From Thalassotalea piscium (GTDB lineage Bacteria; Pseudomonadota; Gammaproteobacteria; Enterobacterales; Alteromonadaceae): a stretch of DNA of 64,000 nt. The stretch lies in NCBI RefSeq assembly GCF_030295935.1, contig NZ_AP027362.1, positions 558,001 through 622,000 on the forward strand, given 5' to 3'. How positions within the stretch are numbered: the stretch's first letter is position 1; each line of letters starts with the position of its first letter. The position numbers and the translations under genes are program-made. The notes beneath the pieces were generated by a model, which was given only the letters and a program-made list of their open reading frames with translations, ran no database searches and was not told where the DNA came from. Positions 50,206-59,196 of the stretch are shown here, one piece after another.

Positions 50206-50283
50206 TTCGAGTTTTATTAAAAAAAATATTAAGTAGCATTAGTCAACGTTAACGTTTCTCACTAGAACTAAAAAGGAATGACA

Positions 50284-52449
50284 ATGACTACGCAAACTAT
50301 AGGGCTTAACACCGCTTTAACATCGGCAGTTGAATTACAGCCTGCTTCTTGGGATATCTGGGATAAAAAATATCGCTTAAAAGATAAGCACGGCAATCCT
50401 CAAGAACAAACGATCACTGATACCTTCTATCGAGTGGCTAAAACATTAGCAGCGCTAGAGCCGAAAAACAAAAAGCACTGGTTAGAGCAATTTGTTTGGG
50501 CAATGGAATGTGGTGCATACCCAGCAGGTAGAATAATTTCTAATGCAGGAGCGGCTGAATTTAAGCCCGCAACCTCAACAATAAATTGTACTGTTTCAGG
50601 TGCTATCAACGATTCTATGACTGGAATTTTGTCACAAGTGCATCAAGCAGGACTCACCTTGAAAGCTGGTTGTGGAATAGGTTACGAATTTTCAACCTTA
50701 CGACCTAGCGGAGCATACGTAGCTGGTGCAGGCGCGACAACTTCTGGTCCATTATCTTTTATGGATATCTTTGACAAAATGTGTTTTACCGTCAGCTCAG
50801 CTGGTGGAAGACGCGGTGCCCAAATGGGCGTATTTGATATTTGCCATCCTGATGTAAAAGAATTTATTTTAGCTAAAAGAGAAGATGGCCGACTCCGTCA
50901 ATTTAATCTCTCGTTACTTATTAGTGATAACTTTATAAATGCAGTAAAAAATAACCAAGATTGGCATTTAGTGTTTCCAATTTCGCAGAAAGAGTTAAGC
51001 GCAGATAATATTGATCTCGATAATAAAGCACTTATCCACTTTAAAGAAAATTGTTACAGCGAAGAGTTTATTAAACAGCACGACTATATAGTTAATGAGC
51101 AAGGTTTAGTCGCATGTAAAATCTATCAAACTCTTCCTGCAGCAAGACTTTGGGATATGATAATGACCAATACATTTGATTATGCAGAGCCAGGTTTTTT
51201 ATTAATAGATCATGCTAATGATATGAACAATAATTGGTTTTGCGAACAATTACGCGCAAGCAACCCGTGTGGAGAGCAAATTTTACCACCGTATGGTGCG
51301 TGTTTGTTAGGTTCAATAAATTTAGTTAAATTTGTAGATAATCCTTTCTCTGCACAAGCACAGTTCAATTGGAGTAAATTCAAAGAAGTGATCAAAGTAT
51401 TCACGCGTATGTTAGATAACGTAGTGGAAATAAATGGCTTACCGTTAGAAGAACAACAGCAAGAGATTCTAAATAAACGTCGACACGGTATGGGATATTT
51501 AGGACTTGGTTCGGCGCTTACTATGCTCAAATTTGCTTACAATAGTCCACAAGCTGTAGCATTTACCGAAGAAGTATCAAAGGTGCTTGCGATCACAGGT
51601 TGGGAAGAAGCACTTAATCTTGCTAAGGAAAAAGGACCCGCACCAATATTAGCACAACAGTTTACTGTCACTGAAAGCATGCTATCAAAACGTCCAGAAA
51701 TGAAAGAGCATGGCATTAAGGTGGGAGATAAAATTAAAGGTGCAGTGTTACACGCTAAATATAGTCGCTATATGCAACGTATTGCGCAAGAAAAGCCCGA
51801 ACTTGTTGAGGAACTATCAAAAGTTGGAGCCCGCTTTACCCATCATAGCTCAATTGCCCCAACTGGGACGTTAGCGCTAAGTTTAGGTAATAACGTTTCT
51901 AATGGTATTGAACCGAGCTTTGCTCATGAATATCACCGTAATATTATTCGTGAAGGTAAAAAATCAAAAGAATCCGTTGCGGTATCGAGCTTTGAGCTTT
52001 TAGCTTATCGACAACGGGTCAACCCTGATGCATTGCCATTCACCGATGATGTTACAAAACAATTGCCTGAGTATTTTGTCGCAAGTGATGCAATAAGTCC
52101 CAATGCACATGTTGATATTCAAGCAGCAGCACAATATTGGATTGATTCGTCTATTTCTAAAACCATTAATATTCCTACCGATTTTAGTTATGAAAAATTT
52201 AAAAATATTTATATGTATGCCTACGATAAAGGACTGAAAGGTTGTACTACATTTAGATTTAACCCTGAAGTGCATCAAGGGGTATTAGTTAAAGAGCAAG
52301 ACTTAGAAAACGTAAGTTATGAATTTACGTTGGCTAACGGCACAGTGATCACTGCAAAAGGTAACGAAGAAATTAGCTACGATGGCGAAATTCACACAGC
52401 TGCAAATTTACATGACGCCTTAAAAGAAGGTTATTACAGTAAATTATAA
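50284..52449 (+). CDS. nrdJa: class II (adenosylcobalamin-dependent) ribonucleotide reductase, catalytic part NrdJa
   Basis: A 721-residue NrdJ catalytic chain that reduces ribonucleotides without oxygen dependence, using B12. Active-site residues are Cys102 (STINCTVSG) and Cys340 as the redox pair, and Asn327, Cys329, Glu331 in SNPCGEQILP as the radical site; the 11-residue spacing between the last two cysteines fits the family. APTGTLALSLGNNVSNG is also present. The C-terminus lacks the usual redox-shuttle cysteines, which lie in the next gene. I start at ATG 50284, six bases after AAGGA. Regulation by NrdR boxes upstream is likely. Confidence 0.9.
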   Translation: MTTQTIGLNTALTSAVELQPASWDIWDKKYRLKDKHGNPQEQTITDTFYRVAKTLAALEPKNKKHWLEQFVWAMECGAYPAGRIISNAGAAEFKPATSTINCTVSGAINDSMTGILSQVHQAGLTLKAGCGIGYEFSTLRPSGAYVAGAGATTSGPLSFMDIFDKMCFTVSSAGGRRGAQMGVFDICHPDVKEFILAKREDGRLRQFNLSLLISDNFINAVKNNQDWHLVFPISQKELSADNIDLDNKALIHFKENCYSEEFIKQHDYIVNEQGLVACKIYQTLPAARLWDMIMTNTFDYAEPGFLLIDHANDMNNNWFCEQLRASNPCGEQILPPYGACLLGSINLVKFVDNPFSAQAQFNWSKFKEVIKVFTRMLDNVVEINGLPLEEQQQEILNKRRHGMGYLGLGSALTMLKFAYNSPQAVAFTEEVSKVLAITGWEEALNLAKEKGPAPILAQQFTVTESMLSKRPEMKEHGIKVGDKIKGAVLHAKYSRYMQRIAQEKPELVEELSKVGARFTHHSSIAPTGTLALSLGNNVSNGIEPSFAHEYHRNIIREGKKSKESVAVSSFELLAYRQRVNPDALPFTDDVTKQLPEYFVASDAISPNAHVDIQAAAQYWIDSSISKTINIPTDFSYEKFKNIYMYAYDKGLKGCTTFRFNPEVHQGVLVKEQDLENVSYEFTLANGTVITAKGNEEISYDGEIHTAANLHDALKEGYYSKL

Positions 52450-52483
52450 TTTGTCACTCAGTATAACGTGTATAGGAAATTTC

Positions 52484-53170
52484 ATGAAAGAGATCACCCA
52501 ACCAATAACGTCAGTTAGAGTAAAGCCAACTGATGAAGTAGAAACTATAAATCAAGCAAATGCCCATGTCATTGTGCCAGATGAAGCAATAAAGCTTAAC
52601 GAAACCATTAAACGACCAGAGATGTTAATTGGCTCTACCTATAAAATAAAACCACCTGTTTCTGATCATGCGCTATATATTACAATCAACGATATTTTGT
52701 TAAACCAAGGCTCGGAACAAGAGTCTCGTCGACCATTTGAAATATTTGTTAATTCTAAGAATATGGAATTTTATTCTTGGGTTGTTGCATTAACTCGTGT
52801 TATTTCGGCGGTATTTCGTAAAGGCGGTGATTGCACTTTTTTAGTTGAAGAGTTAAAAGCGGTATTTGATCCAAAAGGGGGGTATTACCAAAGAGGTACA
52901 GGTATTTACATGCCATCAGTGGTAGCTGATATTGGACATGTTATTGAAACACATTTAAAGGCTTTAGAAATGATGCCTGATAGCGCTATAGATAAAAACC
53001 AAAAAGCATATCTTGCTGAAAAAAAAGAGAAATCTCAAGCTGATGTTCAAAGCGAGCCTTCAAGCTTTCCGACAGCGGCAAGTCAATGTAATAAGTGTCA
53101 TCAAAAGTCAGTAGTATTACTTGATGGTTGTGCTACTTGCTTAAACTGTGGTGACTCAAAGTGTGGTTAA
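52484..53170 (+). CDS. nrdJb: class II ribonucleotide reductase, C-terminal part NrdJb
   Basis: A 228-residue protein with a TSCPD domain (~50-165, YITINDILLNQ, KGGDCTFLVEELK) and a cysteine-rich tail (Cys202, 205, 216, 219, 222, 227) able to act as zinc ribbon and thiol shuttle. It corresponds to the C-terminal end of single-chain NrdJ and to Pseudomonas NrdJb, which is needed with NrdJa for activity. ATG 52484 has AGGAAA upstream; it starts 34 bp after nrdJa ends. Confidence 0.87.
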   Translation: MKEITQPITSVRVKPTDEVETINQANAHVIVPDEAIKLNETIKRPEMLIGSTYKIKPPVSDHALYITINDILLNQGSEQESRRPFEIFVNSKNMEFYSWVVALTRVISAVFRKGGDCTFLVEELKAVFDPKGGYYQRGTGIYMPSVVADIGHVIETHLKALEMMPDSAIDKNQKAYLAEKKEKSQADVQSEPSSFPTAASQCNKCHQKSVVLLDGCATCLNCGDSKCG

Positions 53171-53303
53171 ACATTGAACTTAGATCCAAAGGGGGCAGAA
53201 AGAATTAAGCCTAGCTAAAGATTGGCAGCGCAAAATACATGCATAATTGACAAAAATATTACTACGATTAAAAAATAGTCGTGATCTTTATTAATTATCT
53301 CTG

Positions 53304-53309
53304 TATAAT
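53304..53309 (+). promoter_or_regulatory. candidate rplM promoter -10 box
   Basis: TATAAT is followed by a GC-rich discriminator (GCGCGCTCCC), the pattern of stringently controlled ribosomal promoters. The -35 region is weak. It leaves a ~135-base leader before rplM (to 53455) that could carry autoregulatory structure; I did not resolve one. Confidence 0.5.
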
Positions 53310-53455
53310 GCGCGCTCCCTGACGTTACAAATGTCTAATATCCCCAAGATACTAGACGATGGACTCGATACTCGAAGGGGTAATGGCGTAGTCTTTTAAC
53401 TGACAGTCTCATGTTGAGGTTGTTTTTAGTAACATTTTAATATTGGGTTTTTTAA

Positions 53456-53884
53456 ATGAAAACTTTTGTAGCAAAACCAGAAAGCGTACAACGTGAATGG
53501 TTTCTAGTGGACGCTGAGAATAAAACTCTTGGTCGTATCGCTACTGAAATAGCAAGCCGTTTACGCGGTAAGCATAAGCCAGAATATACTCCTCATTGTG
53601 ATACAGGCGATTACATTGTTGTTATCAACGCTGAGAAAGTAAAAGTTACTGGTAACAAAGCGAAAGGTAAAATTTACTACTCGCATACTGAATTCCCTGG
53701 TGGTCTTAAGCAAATTAGCTTTGAAAAGCTAATTGAAAAAGCGCCAGAGCGTGTGATTGAATTTGCTGTTAAAGGTATGTTACCTAAAGGTCCTTTAGGT
53801 CGTGAAATGTACCGTAAGCTTAAAGTGTATGCTGGTGCTGAGCACAAGCATGCTGCACAACAACCACAACTTTTGGAGCTGTAA
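53456..53884 (+). CDS. rplM: 50S ribosomal protein L13
   Basis: A 142-residue L13, full length. Hallmarks are [23 protein letters not shown]-type N-terminal sequence and the block [21 protein letters not shown]. It is an early-assembly 50S protein, three bases before rpsI in the conserved rplM-rpsI operon. Confidence 0.98.
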   Translation: MKTFVAKPESVQREWFLVDAENKTLGRIATEIASRLRGKHKPEYTPHCDTGDYIVVINAEKVKVTGNKAKGKIYYSHTEFPGGLKQISFEKLIEKAPERVIEFAVKGMLPKGPLGREMYRKLKVYAGAEHKHAAQQPQLLEL

Positions 53885-53887
53885 GCA

Positions 53888-54280
53888 ATGGCTGATAATC
53901 AATATTACGGTACTGGTCGTCGCAAGAGCTCAACTGCTCGTGTGTTCATGAAAGCTGGTAACGGTGCAATAACAATTAATAAGAGTGACATTTCTGAATA
54001 CTTTAGTCGTCCAACGGCTATTATGGTTGTTCGTCAACCATTAGAATTAGTTGAAATGTTAGAAAAGTTTGACTTTAACATCACTGTAAGTGGTGGTGGT
54101 ATTTCTGGTCAAGCTGGCGCAATTCGTCACGGTATTACTCGTGCATTAATGGAATTCGACGAAACTTTACGTGCTGATTTACGTAAAGCAGGTTTCGTAA
54201 CTCGTGATGCTCGTAAAGTTGAACGTAAGAAAGTTGGTTTACACAAGGCTCGTAAAAAGCCACAATTTTCAAAACGTTAA
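53888..54280 (+). CDS. rpsI: 30S ribosomal protein S9
   Basis: A 130-residue S9 beginning with [15 protein letters not shown] and ending KKPQFSKR, the C-terminal tail that reaches the P-site tRNA. It is followed by a strong terminator, so petABC is a separate transcription unit. Confidence 0.98.
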   Translation: MADNQYYGTGRRKSSTARVFMKAGNGAITINKSDISEYFSRPTAIMVVRQPLELVEMLEKFDFNITVSGGGISGQAGAIRHGITRALMEFDETLRADLRKAGFVTRDARKVERKKVGLHKARKKPQFSKR

Positions 54281-54297
54281 TATTTTATTTATCGTTC

Positions 54298-54327
54298 AAA
54301 AAGCCGGCATATATGCCGGCTTTTTTA
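54298..54327 (+). terminator. intrinsic terminator of rplM-rpsI
   Basis: AAGCCGGCAT and ATGCCGGCTT form a GC-rich stem with a two-base-pair-extended loop region (54301-54322), followed by TTTTT. Confidence 0.9.
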
Positions 54328-54394
54328 TTATTTATTTACCCCGAACCGCCTTTATCTAATGCAGATGAAACCTAGAATATACACATCTCAGTAA

Positions 54395-54424
54395 TACCAG
54401 TTTTATTAATTAAGTGATCAATTC
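54395..54424. repeat. end fragment of element A
   Basis: TACCAGTTTTATTAATTAAG at 54395 onward matches the ACTGGTA-side end of element A in reverse, preceded by TAA. Similarity fades after about 30 bp, so this is a decayed or truncated copy. Confidence 0.5.
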
Positions 54425-54555
54425 AGAGCATAGTCAGGGAAATTAGAACAAAGCATATTAATGCAATCCGATGATTAGATTGATGTGCTGAGCAAGGCAT
54501 TTTTACAAACCAATAGTTGACTATAGGGCTTCAAAGAACGTAGTGTTTACATAGT

Positions 54556-54808
54556 ATTTTTGGGGAACAACCCCATTATACCAATCTCACTAATTATGTG
54601 ATCATTTCTACTGGTTAAAACAATCAACTACTGCGTTATTTATTTTATAATTAGAACAACTAGTTATAAAATAAATGCCTTGTATTTGCCTGTTTTCACT
54701 GCGTATAAAATAGATCACTTATTTAATGAAACTGGTATTACATAAGCTCAGCCTTGTATAAACACCAAATAAATCGCTGCAAAAATGTACGGCAAAGGTC
54801 AACACGCC
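54556..54808. repeat. partial element B split by an element A insertion
   Basis: The left part (to CCCCATTA, 54578) and the right part (from CATAAGCTCAG, 54741, to TCAACACGCC, 54808) match one continuous stretch of element B at about 48779-48870. The 162 extra bases in between are element A plus one copy of TTA. Confidence 0.8.
54579..54737. repeat. MITE-like element A, copy 3 (nested)
   Basis: A 159-bp copy starting TACCAATCTCACTAA and ending ATGAAACTGGTA. TTA flanks it at 54576-54578 and 54738-54740. It is inserted in element B, where the intact copy (48795 onward, CCCCATTACATAAG) has a single TTA. The rest of the 792-bp gap between rpsI and petA (54810-55072) shows no gene; it must carry the petA promoter. 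Confidence 0.9.
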
Positions 54809-55072
54809 TTAAGGTTGAATTATTTGCTTGATCTTAAACAAGCTCTATAGTGCTGTATAAGTATACGCTTGATCTAAGGCGATAAATTTAGCCCGAAGTT
54901 AAGTAATTAATTAGTGAAATTGAGATGATTTCCCTTGTAAAAAACAGGGGTTTTCATTATGATCGTAAAAATTTTTTTATGGTTAGTTTGTTTAAATAAA
55001 ACAGGGTTTGGTTTTATTTATGCTAATTAACAAAGTTATTTCTTGAAATAGAATAATAATTGGAGATGTTGG

Positions 55073-55663
55073 ATGAGCAATGCGCCCGTGAATAACGGCC
55101 GTCGACGCTTTTTAACTGCAGCTACTTCTGTAGTTGGTGGTGTAGGTGTTGTCGGTGTAGCTGTGCCTTTCATTGGATCCTGGAACCCAAGTGCTCGCGC
55201 GAAAGCTGCGGGTGCTCCAGTTGAAATCAATGTAAGCAAAGTACAGCCTGGTCAATTAATTCGTGCTGAATGGCGCGGTAAGCCTGTGTATGTAGTACGT
55301 CGTACTGAAGAAACGTTGAAAGCATTAGCCAATCATGATGATCAGCTGCGCGACCCGCAATCAGCTGAACCTCAACAACCCGACTATGCAACCAACGGTC
55401 ATCGTTCAATAAAGCCAGAGTTTATGGTGGCATTAGGTGTATGTACTCACTTAGGTTGTGCTCCTACTTACCATAAAGACGATTTTTCAGAAATGGTTGA
55501 AGGGGTAAAAGACGGATTTTTCTGCCCATGTCATGGCTCTAAGTTTGATATGGCAGGTCGCGTATTTCAAGGGGTGCCAGCACCTTTAAACCTTGTAGTA
55601 CCTGAGCATTCATACCCAACTGAAGGCATTCTTCTAATTGGTGTCGGTCAAGGAGATGCATAA
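55073..55663 (+). CDS. petA: ubiquinol-cytochrome c reductase, Rieske iron-sulfur subunit
   Basis: A 196-residue Rieske protein. A Tat-type N-terminus (RRRFL at 10-14) leads into the membrane helix (~15-36). The [2Fe-2S] ligands are Cys124, His126 (CTHLGCAP) and Cys151, His154 (CPCHGSKFD), with Cys129-Cys153 able to form the disulfide. It accepts electrons from ubiquinol in the bc1 complex and overlaps petB by one base. Confidence 0.97.
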   Translation: MSNAPVNNGRRRFLTAATSVVGGVGVVGVAVPFIGSWNPSARAKAAGAPVEINVSKVQPGQLIRAEWRGKPVYVVRRTEETLKALANHDDQLRDPQSAEPQQPDYATNGHRSIKPEFMVALGVCTHLGCAPTYHKDDFSEMVEGVKDGFFCPCHGSKFDMAGRVFQGVPAPLNLVVPEHSYPTEGILLIGVGQGDA

Positions 55664-56925
55664 TGAATAGTTTTATGGCTTGGATCGAAAAACGCTTACC
55701 ACTCATGGACGCCATGAATAAGCATGCAGCCCAATATCCTGCTCCTAAAAACTTTAACTTTTGGTATGTTTTTGGGATTTTAGCGTCTGTAATCTTAGTT
55801 AACCAAATTGTTACAGGTATCTGGCTAACAATGAACTATGAGCCTTCTGGCGAAGGTGCGTTTGCGTCAATTGAATACATCATGCGAGATGTGGATTATG
55901 GTTGGTTGCTACGCTATATGCACTCCACCGGTGCTTCTGCATTCTTTATCGTCATTTACATGCACATGTTCCGTGGCTTAATGTATGGCTCTTACCAAAA
56001 ACCCCGTGAATTATTATGGATCTTCGGAATGTTCATCTTCCTCGTGTTGATGGCTGAAGCATTTATGGGTTACTTATTACCTTGGGGTAATATGTCATAT
56101 TGGGGCGCGCAGGTAATTATATCGCTCTTTGGTGCTATCCCAATTATCGGTGAAGAACTCACTATCTGGATAAAAGGTGACTATGTTATCTCTGGCGCTA
56201 CGCTAAATAGATTTTTCGCACTACACGTAATTGCATTGCCATTAGTATTAGTGGTCTTAGTGTTTTTACATATACTTGCCTTGCACGAAGTTGGTTCAAA
56301 TAACCCTGAAGGTACTGAAATTAAAAAGTCTAAAGGCAGTGTTCCGCTAGAAGAACAAAGCAAGTTTAAATTTCATAAACAATATACAGAAAAATACGAT
56401 ATTGTTGACGCTATACCGTTCCACCCATACTACACAGTAAAAGACTTGGTCGCGGTTGTTATCTTTTTAATTATTTTCTGTTGGGTAATGTTCTTTGCTC
56501 CTGAAGGTGGTGGTTACTTTATTGAAGCGCCAAACTTTGAGCCTGCTAATGGCTTAAAAACACCTGAGCATATTGTGCCAGTGTGGTACTTCGGACCATT
56601 CTTTACTATCTTACGTGTTATCCCTGATAAATTATTTGGTATGATAGGCATGTTTGCAGCTATTGGTATGTTGTTTGCCTTACCTTGGTTTGATCGCGGT
56701 ATTGTTAAGTCGCTTCGTTTTCGTAGTAAAGCGCATTTCTTAAACTTAACGCAGTTTGCAATCAGCTTTATAGTACTTGGTATTTTAGGTACGCTTCCAG
56801 CAACTGACTTTTTAAATATGGTTGGTCGTATTGCGAGCTTAGGCTATTTTGGTTTCTTTATTGCGCTATGGTTTTACAGTAAAAACGAAAAAACTAAGCC
56901 AGTACCAGAGAGGGTATCAGGATAA
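55663..56925 (+). CDS. petB: cytochrome b of the bc1 complex
   Basis: A 420-residue cytochrome b with eight predicted helices. The haem histidines lie in RYMHSTGASAFFIVIYMHMFRG-type helix II (written in part) and in RFFALHVIALPLV with HILALHEVG in helix IV. The quinol-site PEWY-like region reads PVWYFGPFF. The length includes the C-terminal subunit-IV part. It is coupled by one-base overlaps to petA and petC. Confidence 0.97.
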   Translation: MNSFMAWIEKRLPLMDAMNKHAAQYPAPKNFNFWYVFGILASVILVNQIVTGIWLTMNYEPSGEGAFASIEYIMRDVDYGWLLRYMHSTGASAFFIVIYMHMFRGLMYGSYQKPRELLWIFGMFIFLVLMAEAFMGYLLPWGNMSYWGAQVIISLFGAIPIIGEELTIWIKGDYVISGATLNRFFALHVIALPLVLVVLVFLHILALHEVGSNNPEGTEIKKSKGSVPLEEQSKFKFHKQYTEKYDIVDAIPFHPYYTVKDLVAVVIFLIIFCWVMFFAPEGGGYFIEAPNFEPANGLKTPEHIVPVWYFGPFFTILRVIPDKLFGMIGMFAAIGMLFALPWFDRGIVKSLRFRSKAHFLNLTQFAISFIVLGILGTLPATDFLNMVGRIASLGYFGFFIALWFYSKNEKTKPVPERVSG

Positions 56926-57623
56926 TGAAAAAGTTTATTATTGCAGTATTAGCTATTTTACCTACTTTGGTATTTGCAGCAGGTCCGAGTATACCGCTAG
57001 ACAGCCCAAACAATGATCTTGCTGATAAAGAGTCATTAAAGCGTGGCTTTAAATCATATATTAATTATTGTTTAGCCTGTCATCAATTGAAGTATCAACG
57101 CTACAACCGTACTTTTGCTGATCTAGGTATTGATGAAAAAGAAGGTGTTGCTAACTGGATGCCTACGGGCGAAAAACCAGGCGATCATATTACTAACTCA
57201 ATGCCAGCAAAAGAAGCTGCTAAATGGTTTGGTACTGCGCCACCTGATTTAACTTTGGAAACACGCTTTAGAAGTCCTGAGTACGTTTATACTTACTTGC
57301 GTTCGTTTTATGTTGATCCAAATCGACCGTTTGGCGTAAACAACACTGTTTTTAAAGACGTTGGTATGCCACATGTCTTACAAAACTTACAAGGCGTAAG
57401 AACACTGGATGAAAACGGTAACTTGTTACCAGCGACAGGTGGTAAAATGTCACCTGAGCAATATGACAGTTTTGTTCGTGATTTGACCAACTTTTTAGAG
57501 TATGTGTCTGAGCCCAACAAACTCGAGCGTGAAGCTTTAGGTTACTGGGTGATTGGGTTTTTAGTTATTTTATTAATCTTTGCATACTTATTAAAAGTTG
57601 AATACTGGAGAGATGTTCACTAA
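56925..57623 (+). CDS. petC: cytochrome c1 of the bc1 complex
   Basis: A 232-residue cytochrome c1. Signal peptide ~1-18 (ending VFAAG), haem-binding CLACH (residues 49-53), and a C-terminal membrane anchor (~206-224). It passes electrons from the Rieske cluster to soluble cytochrome c. It closes the petABC operon, followed by a GC-rich terminator. Confidence 0.96.
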   Translation: MKKFIIAVLAILPTLVFAAGPSIPLDSPNNDLADKESLKRGFKSYINYCLACHQLKYQRYNRTFADLGIDEKEGVANWMPTGEKPGDHITNSMPAKEAAKWFGTAPPDLTLETRFRSPEYVYTYLRSFYVDPNRPFGVNNTVFKDVGMPHVLQNLQGVRTLDENGNLLPATGGKMSPEQYDSFVRDLTNFLEYVSEPNKLEREALGYWVIGFLVILLIFAYLLKVEYWRDVH

Positions 57624-57671
57624 ATGTGAATAATCCACTTAATCTCTAAGTGGAAACAACAGTCTTTCTTT

Positions 57672-57693
57672 GGGGGCATTTCGCCCCCTTTAT
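57672..57693 (+). terminator. terminator between petC and sspA
   Basis: GGGGGC (57672-57677), loop ATTTC, GCCCCC (57683-57688), then TTTATT. It separates petABC from sspAB or allows partial read-through. Confidence 0.8.
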
Positions 57694-57727
57694 TAGTTTT
57701 ACATTATTTGAATTATTGGAGGCGGAA

Positions 57728-58369
57728 ATGGCCGTTGCTGCAAACAAACGCTCTGTGATGACGTTATATTCACACGCAGATAATATGTATAGCCACCAAA
57801 CACGTATTGTGTTGGCGGAAAAAGGCGTTGGTGTAGACATACATTTAGTGGATTTGGCTAATTTGCCAGAAGATCTGTTAGATCTTAATCCTTACGGTAC
57901 AGTTCCTACTTTAATTGACCGTGAATTAGCTTTATATGAAGCGTCAATTATTATTGAATATTTAGATGAGCGTTTTCCTCATCCACCATTAATGCCGGTT
58001 TATCCTGTATCACGTGGACGTAGCCGTTTAATGATGCATCGTATTGAAAATGACTGGTATAGTTTAGCAAAAGTTATTTTAGACGGACCTGCTGATAAGG
58101 CTGCTAAGGCACGCTTAGAGCTGAAAGAAAGTTTATTAAGTGTTGCTCCTATTTTAAATGAAGCACCATACTTTATGAGTGAAGAATTTAGCTTAGTTGA
58201 CTGCTACTTAGCACCATTATTGTGGCGTTTACCTACTATGGGTATAGAGCTAGATGGCCAAGGTTCTAAGGAACTAAAAACCTACATGCTTAAATTATTT
58301 GAACGTGAGTCGTTTCAAGCTTCACTAACTGAGGCTGAGCGTGAATTACGATTTGGTCACGAAGGCTAA
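57728..58369 (+). CDS. sspA: stringent starvation protein A
   Basis: A 213-residue GST-fold protein (SVMTLYSHADNMYSHQTRIV; YLDERFPHPPLMP). SspA binds RNA polymerase and supports transcription under starvation and acid stress. GGAGG lies just before ATG 57728. The frame is open further upstream to 57650, but that stretch spans the petC terminator and is not part of the protein. It overlaps sspB by one base. Confidence 0.95.
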   Translation: MAVAANKRSVMTLYSHADNMYSHQTRIVLAEKGVGVDIHLVDLANLPEDLLDLNPYGTVPTLIDRELALYEASIIIEYLDERFPHPPLMPVYPVSRGRSRLMMHRIENDWYSLAKVILDGPADKAAKARLELKESLLSVAPILNEAPYFMSEEFSLVDCYLAPLLWRLPTMGIELDGQGSKELKTYMLKLFERESFQASLTEAERELRFGHEG

Positions 58370-58830
58370 TGTCAGATAACATGACTTCAACTAAGCCCTA
58401 TATTGTTAGGGCTTTTTATGATTGGATTTCAGACAACGATTTAACACCCTATATTGTGGTGGATGCTACTGTATTTGGTGTTATGGTACCTATGGCTTTT
58501 GTCAGTGATGATCAGATCATCCTGAATGTATCATCGTCAGCGGTTGGCGCTATATCTATGCAAGGTGAGCAAATTGAGTTTAGCGCTAGGTTTGCTGGTA
58601 AGCTTGAACATTTAGTTATCCCATATGGGGCTGTAGCAGCTATTTATGCAAAAGAAAATGGTGCTGGCACCCAACTACCTATTGAGCATCCAGAAAGGGA
58701 AGAGGGTGCGCCTTTTAAGTCTTCAACTAATGAATTGAAAAGTGTTGAAGGTGTTAAAAGTGATAGCAAAAATAATGTGTCAGACACTAAAAGTGATAAG
58801 CCACGCCCAAGTCTTAAAGTTATTAAGTAA
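58369..58830 (+). CDS. sspB: ClpXP specificity factor SspB
   Basis: A 153-residue adaptor. The N-terminal ~110 residues form the substrate-binding fold (KPYIVRAFYDWISDNDLTPYIVVDA; ARFAGKLEHLVIPYGAVAAIYA) that grips ssrA-tagged proteins. A flexible linker leads to the ClpX-binding tail RPSLKVIK. An in-frame ATG at 58381 is an alternative start. Confidence 0.94.
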   Translation: MSDNMTSTKPYIVRAFYDWISDNDLTPYIVVDATVFGVMVPMAFVSDDQIILNVSSSAVGAISMQGEQIEFSARFAGKLEHLVIPYGAVAAIYAKENGAGTQLPIEHPEREEGAPFKSSTNELKSVEGVKSDSKNNVSDTKSDKPRPSLKVIK

Positions 58831-58844
58831 GCTGAATACGGTAT

Positions 58845-58915
58845 AAGCCAAGTACACCAAAGCTACGATTTTTATGCTTATCTGCGTTGCCTACATGGAC
58901 GTAGGTACTTGGCTT
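58845..58915. repeat. 71-bp inverted repeat after sspB
   Basis: Arms AAGCCAAGTAC (58845-58855) and GTACTTGGCTT (58905-58915) enclose an inner CCTAC/GTAGG pair (58890-58904). TTTT follows closely. It may be the sspAB terminator or a REP-like element. Confidence 0.5.
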
Positions 58916-58998
58916 TTGTCTGGAACTAAAAAACGTTAATTTGCTACTAATAGCTGGCTATTAGGTACAAAAATCAGCCTTGATTCACACAAAACTTA

Positions 58999-59076
58999 TA
59001 CCAATCTCACTAACTATGTGATCATTTTTACTGGTTAAAATAATCAAACTCCTGCGTTATTTATTTCATAATTATC
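58999..59076. repeat. truncated element A, left half
   Basis: TACCAATCTCACTAACTATG onward matches the first ~78 bp of element A, including the ACTGGTTAAAATAATC and CTGCGTTATTTATTT blocks, then diverges. TTA precedes it. No right end is seen nearby. Confidence 0.7.
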
Positions 59077-59134
59077 GCTATAAGGATGCAGCTTATATGG
59101 GCAATGCAGGAGTAATTAATTGATCAGTTAAATC

Positions 59135-59163
59135 AAAAAATCCACCAGTAGGTGGATTTTTTA
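59135..59163. terminator. bidirectional terminator downstream of dolP
   Basis: AAAATCCACC, loop AGTA, GGTGGATTTT (59137-59160), with A and T runs on both sides. It can serve dolP on the minus strand. Confidence 0.85.
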
Positions 59164-59196
59164 TTCTAACAAATTGAGGGGTTAGCGTTCCCGAGT

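Noticed and set aside
57650-57727. N-terminal extension of sspA
   Set aside because: It runs through the petC terminator hairpin, while GGAGG directly precedes ATG 57728, which gives the normal SspA N-terminus.
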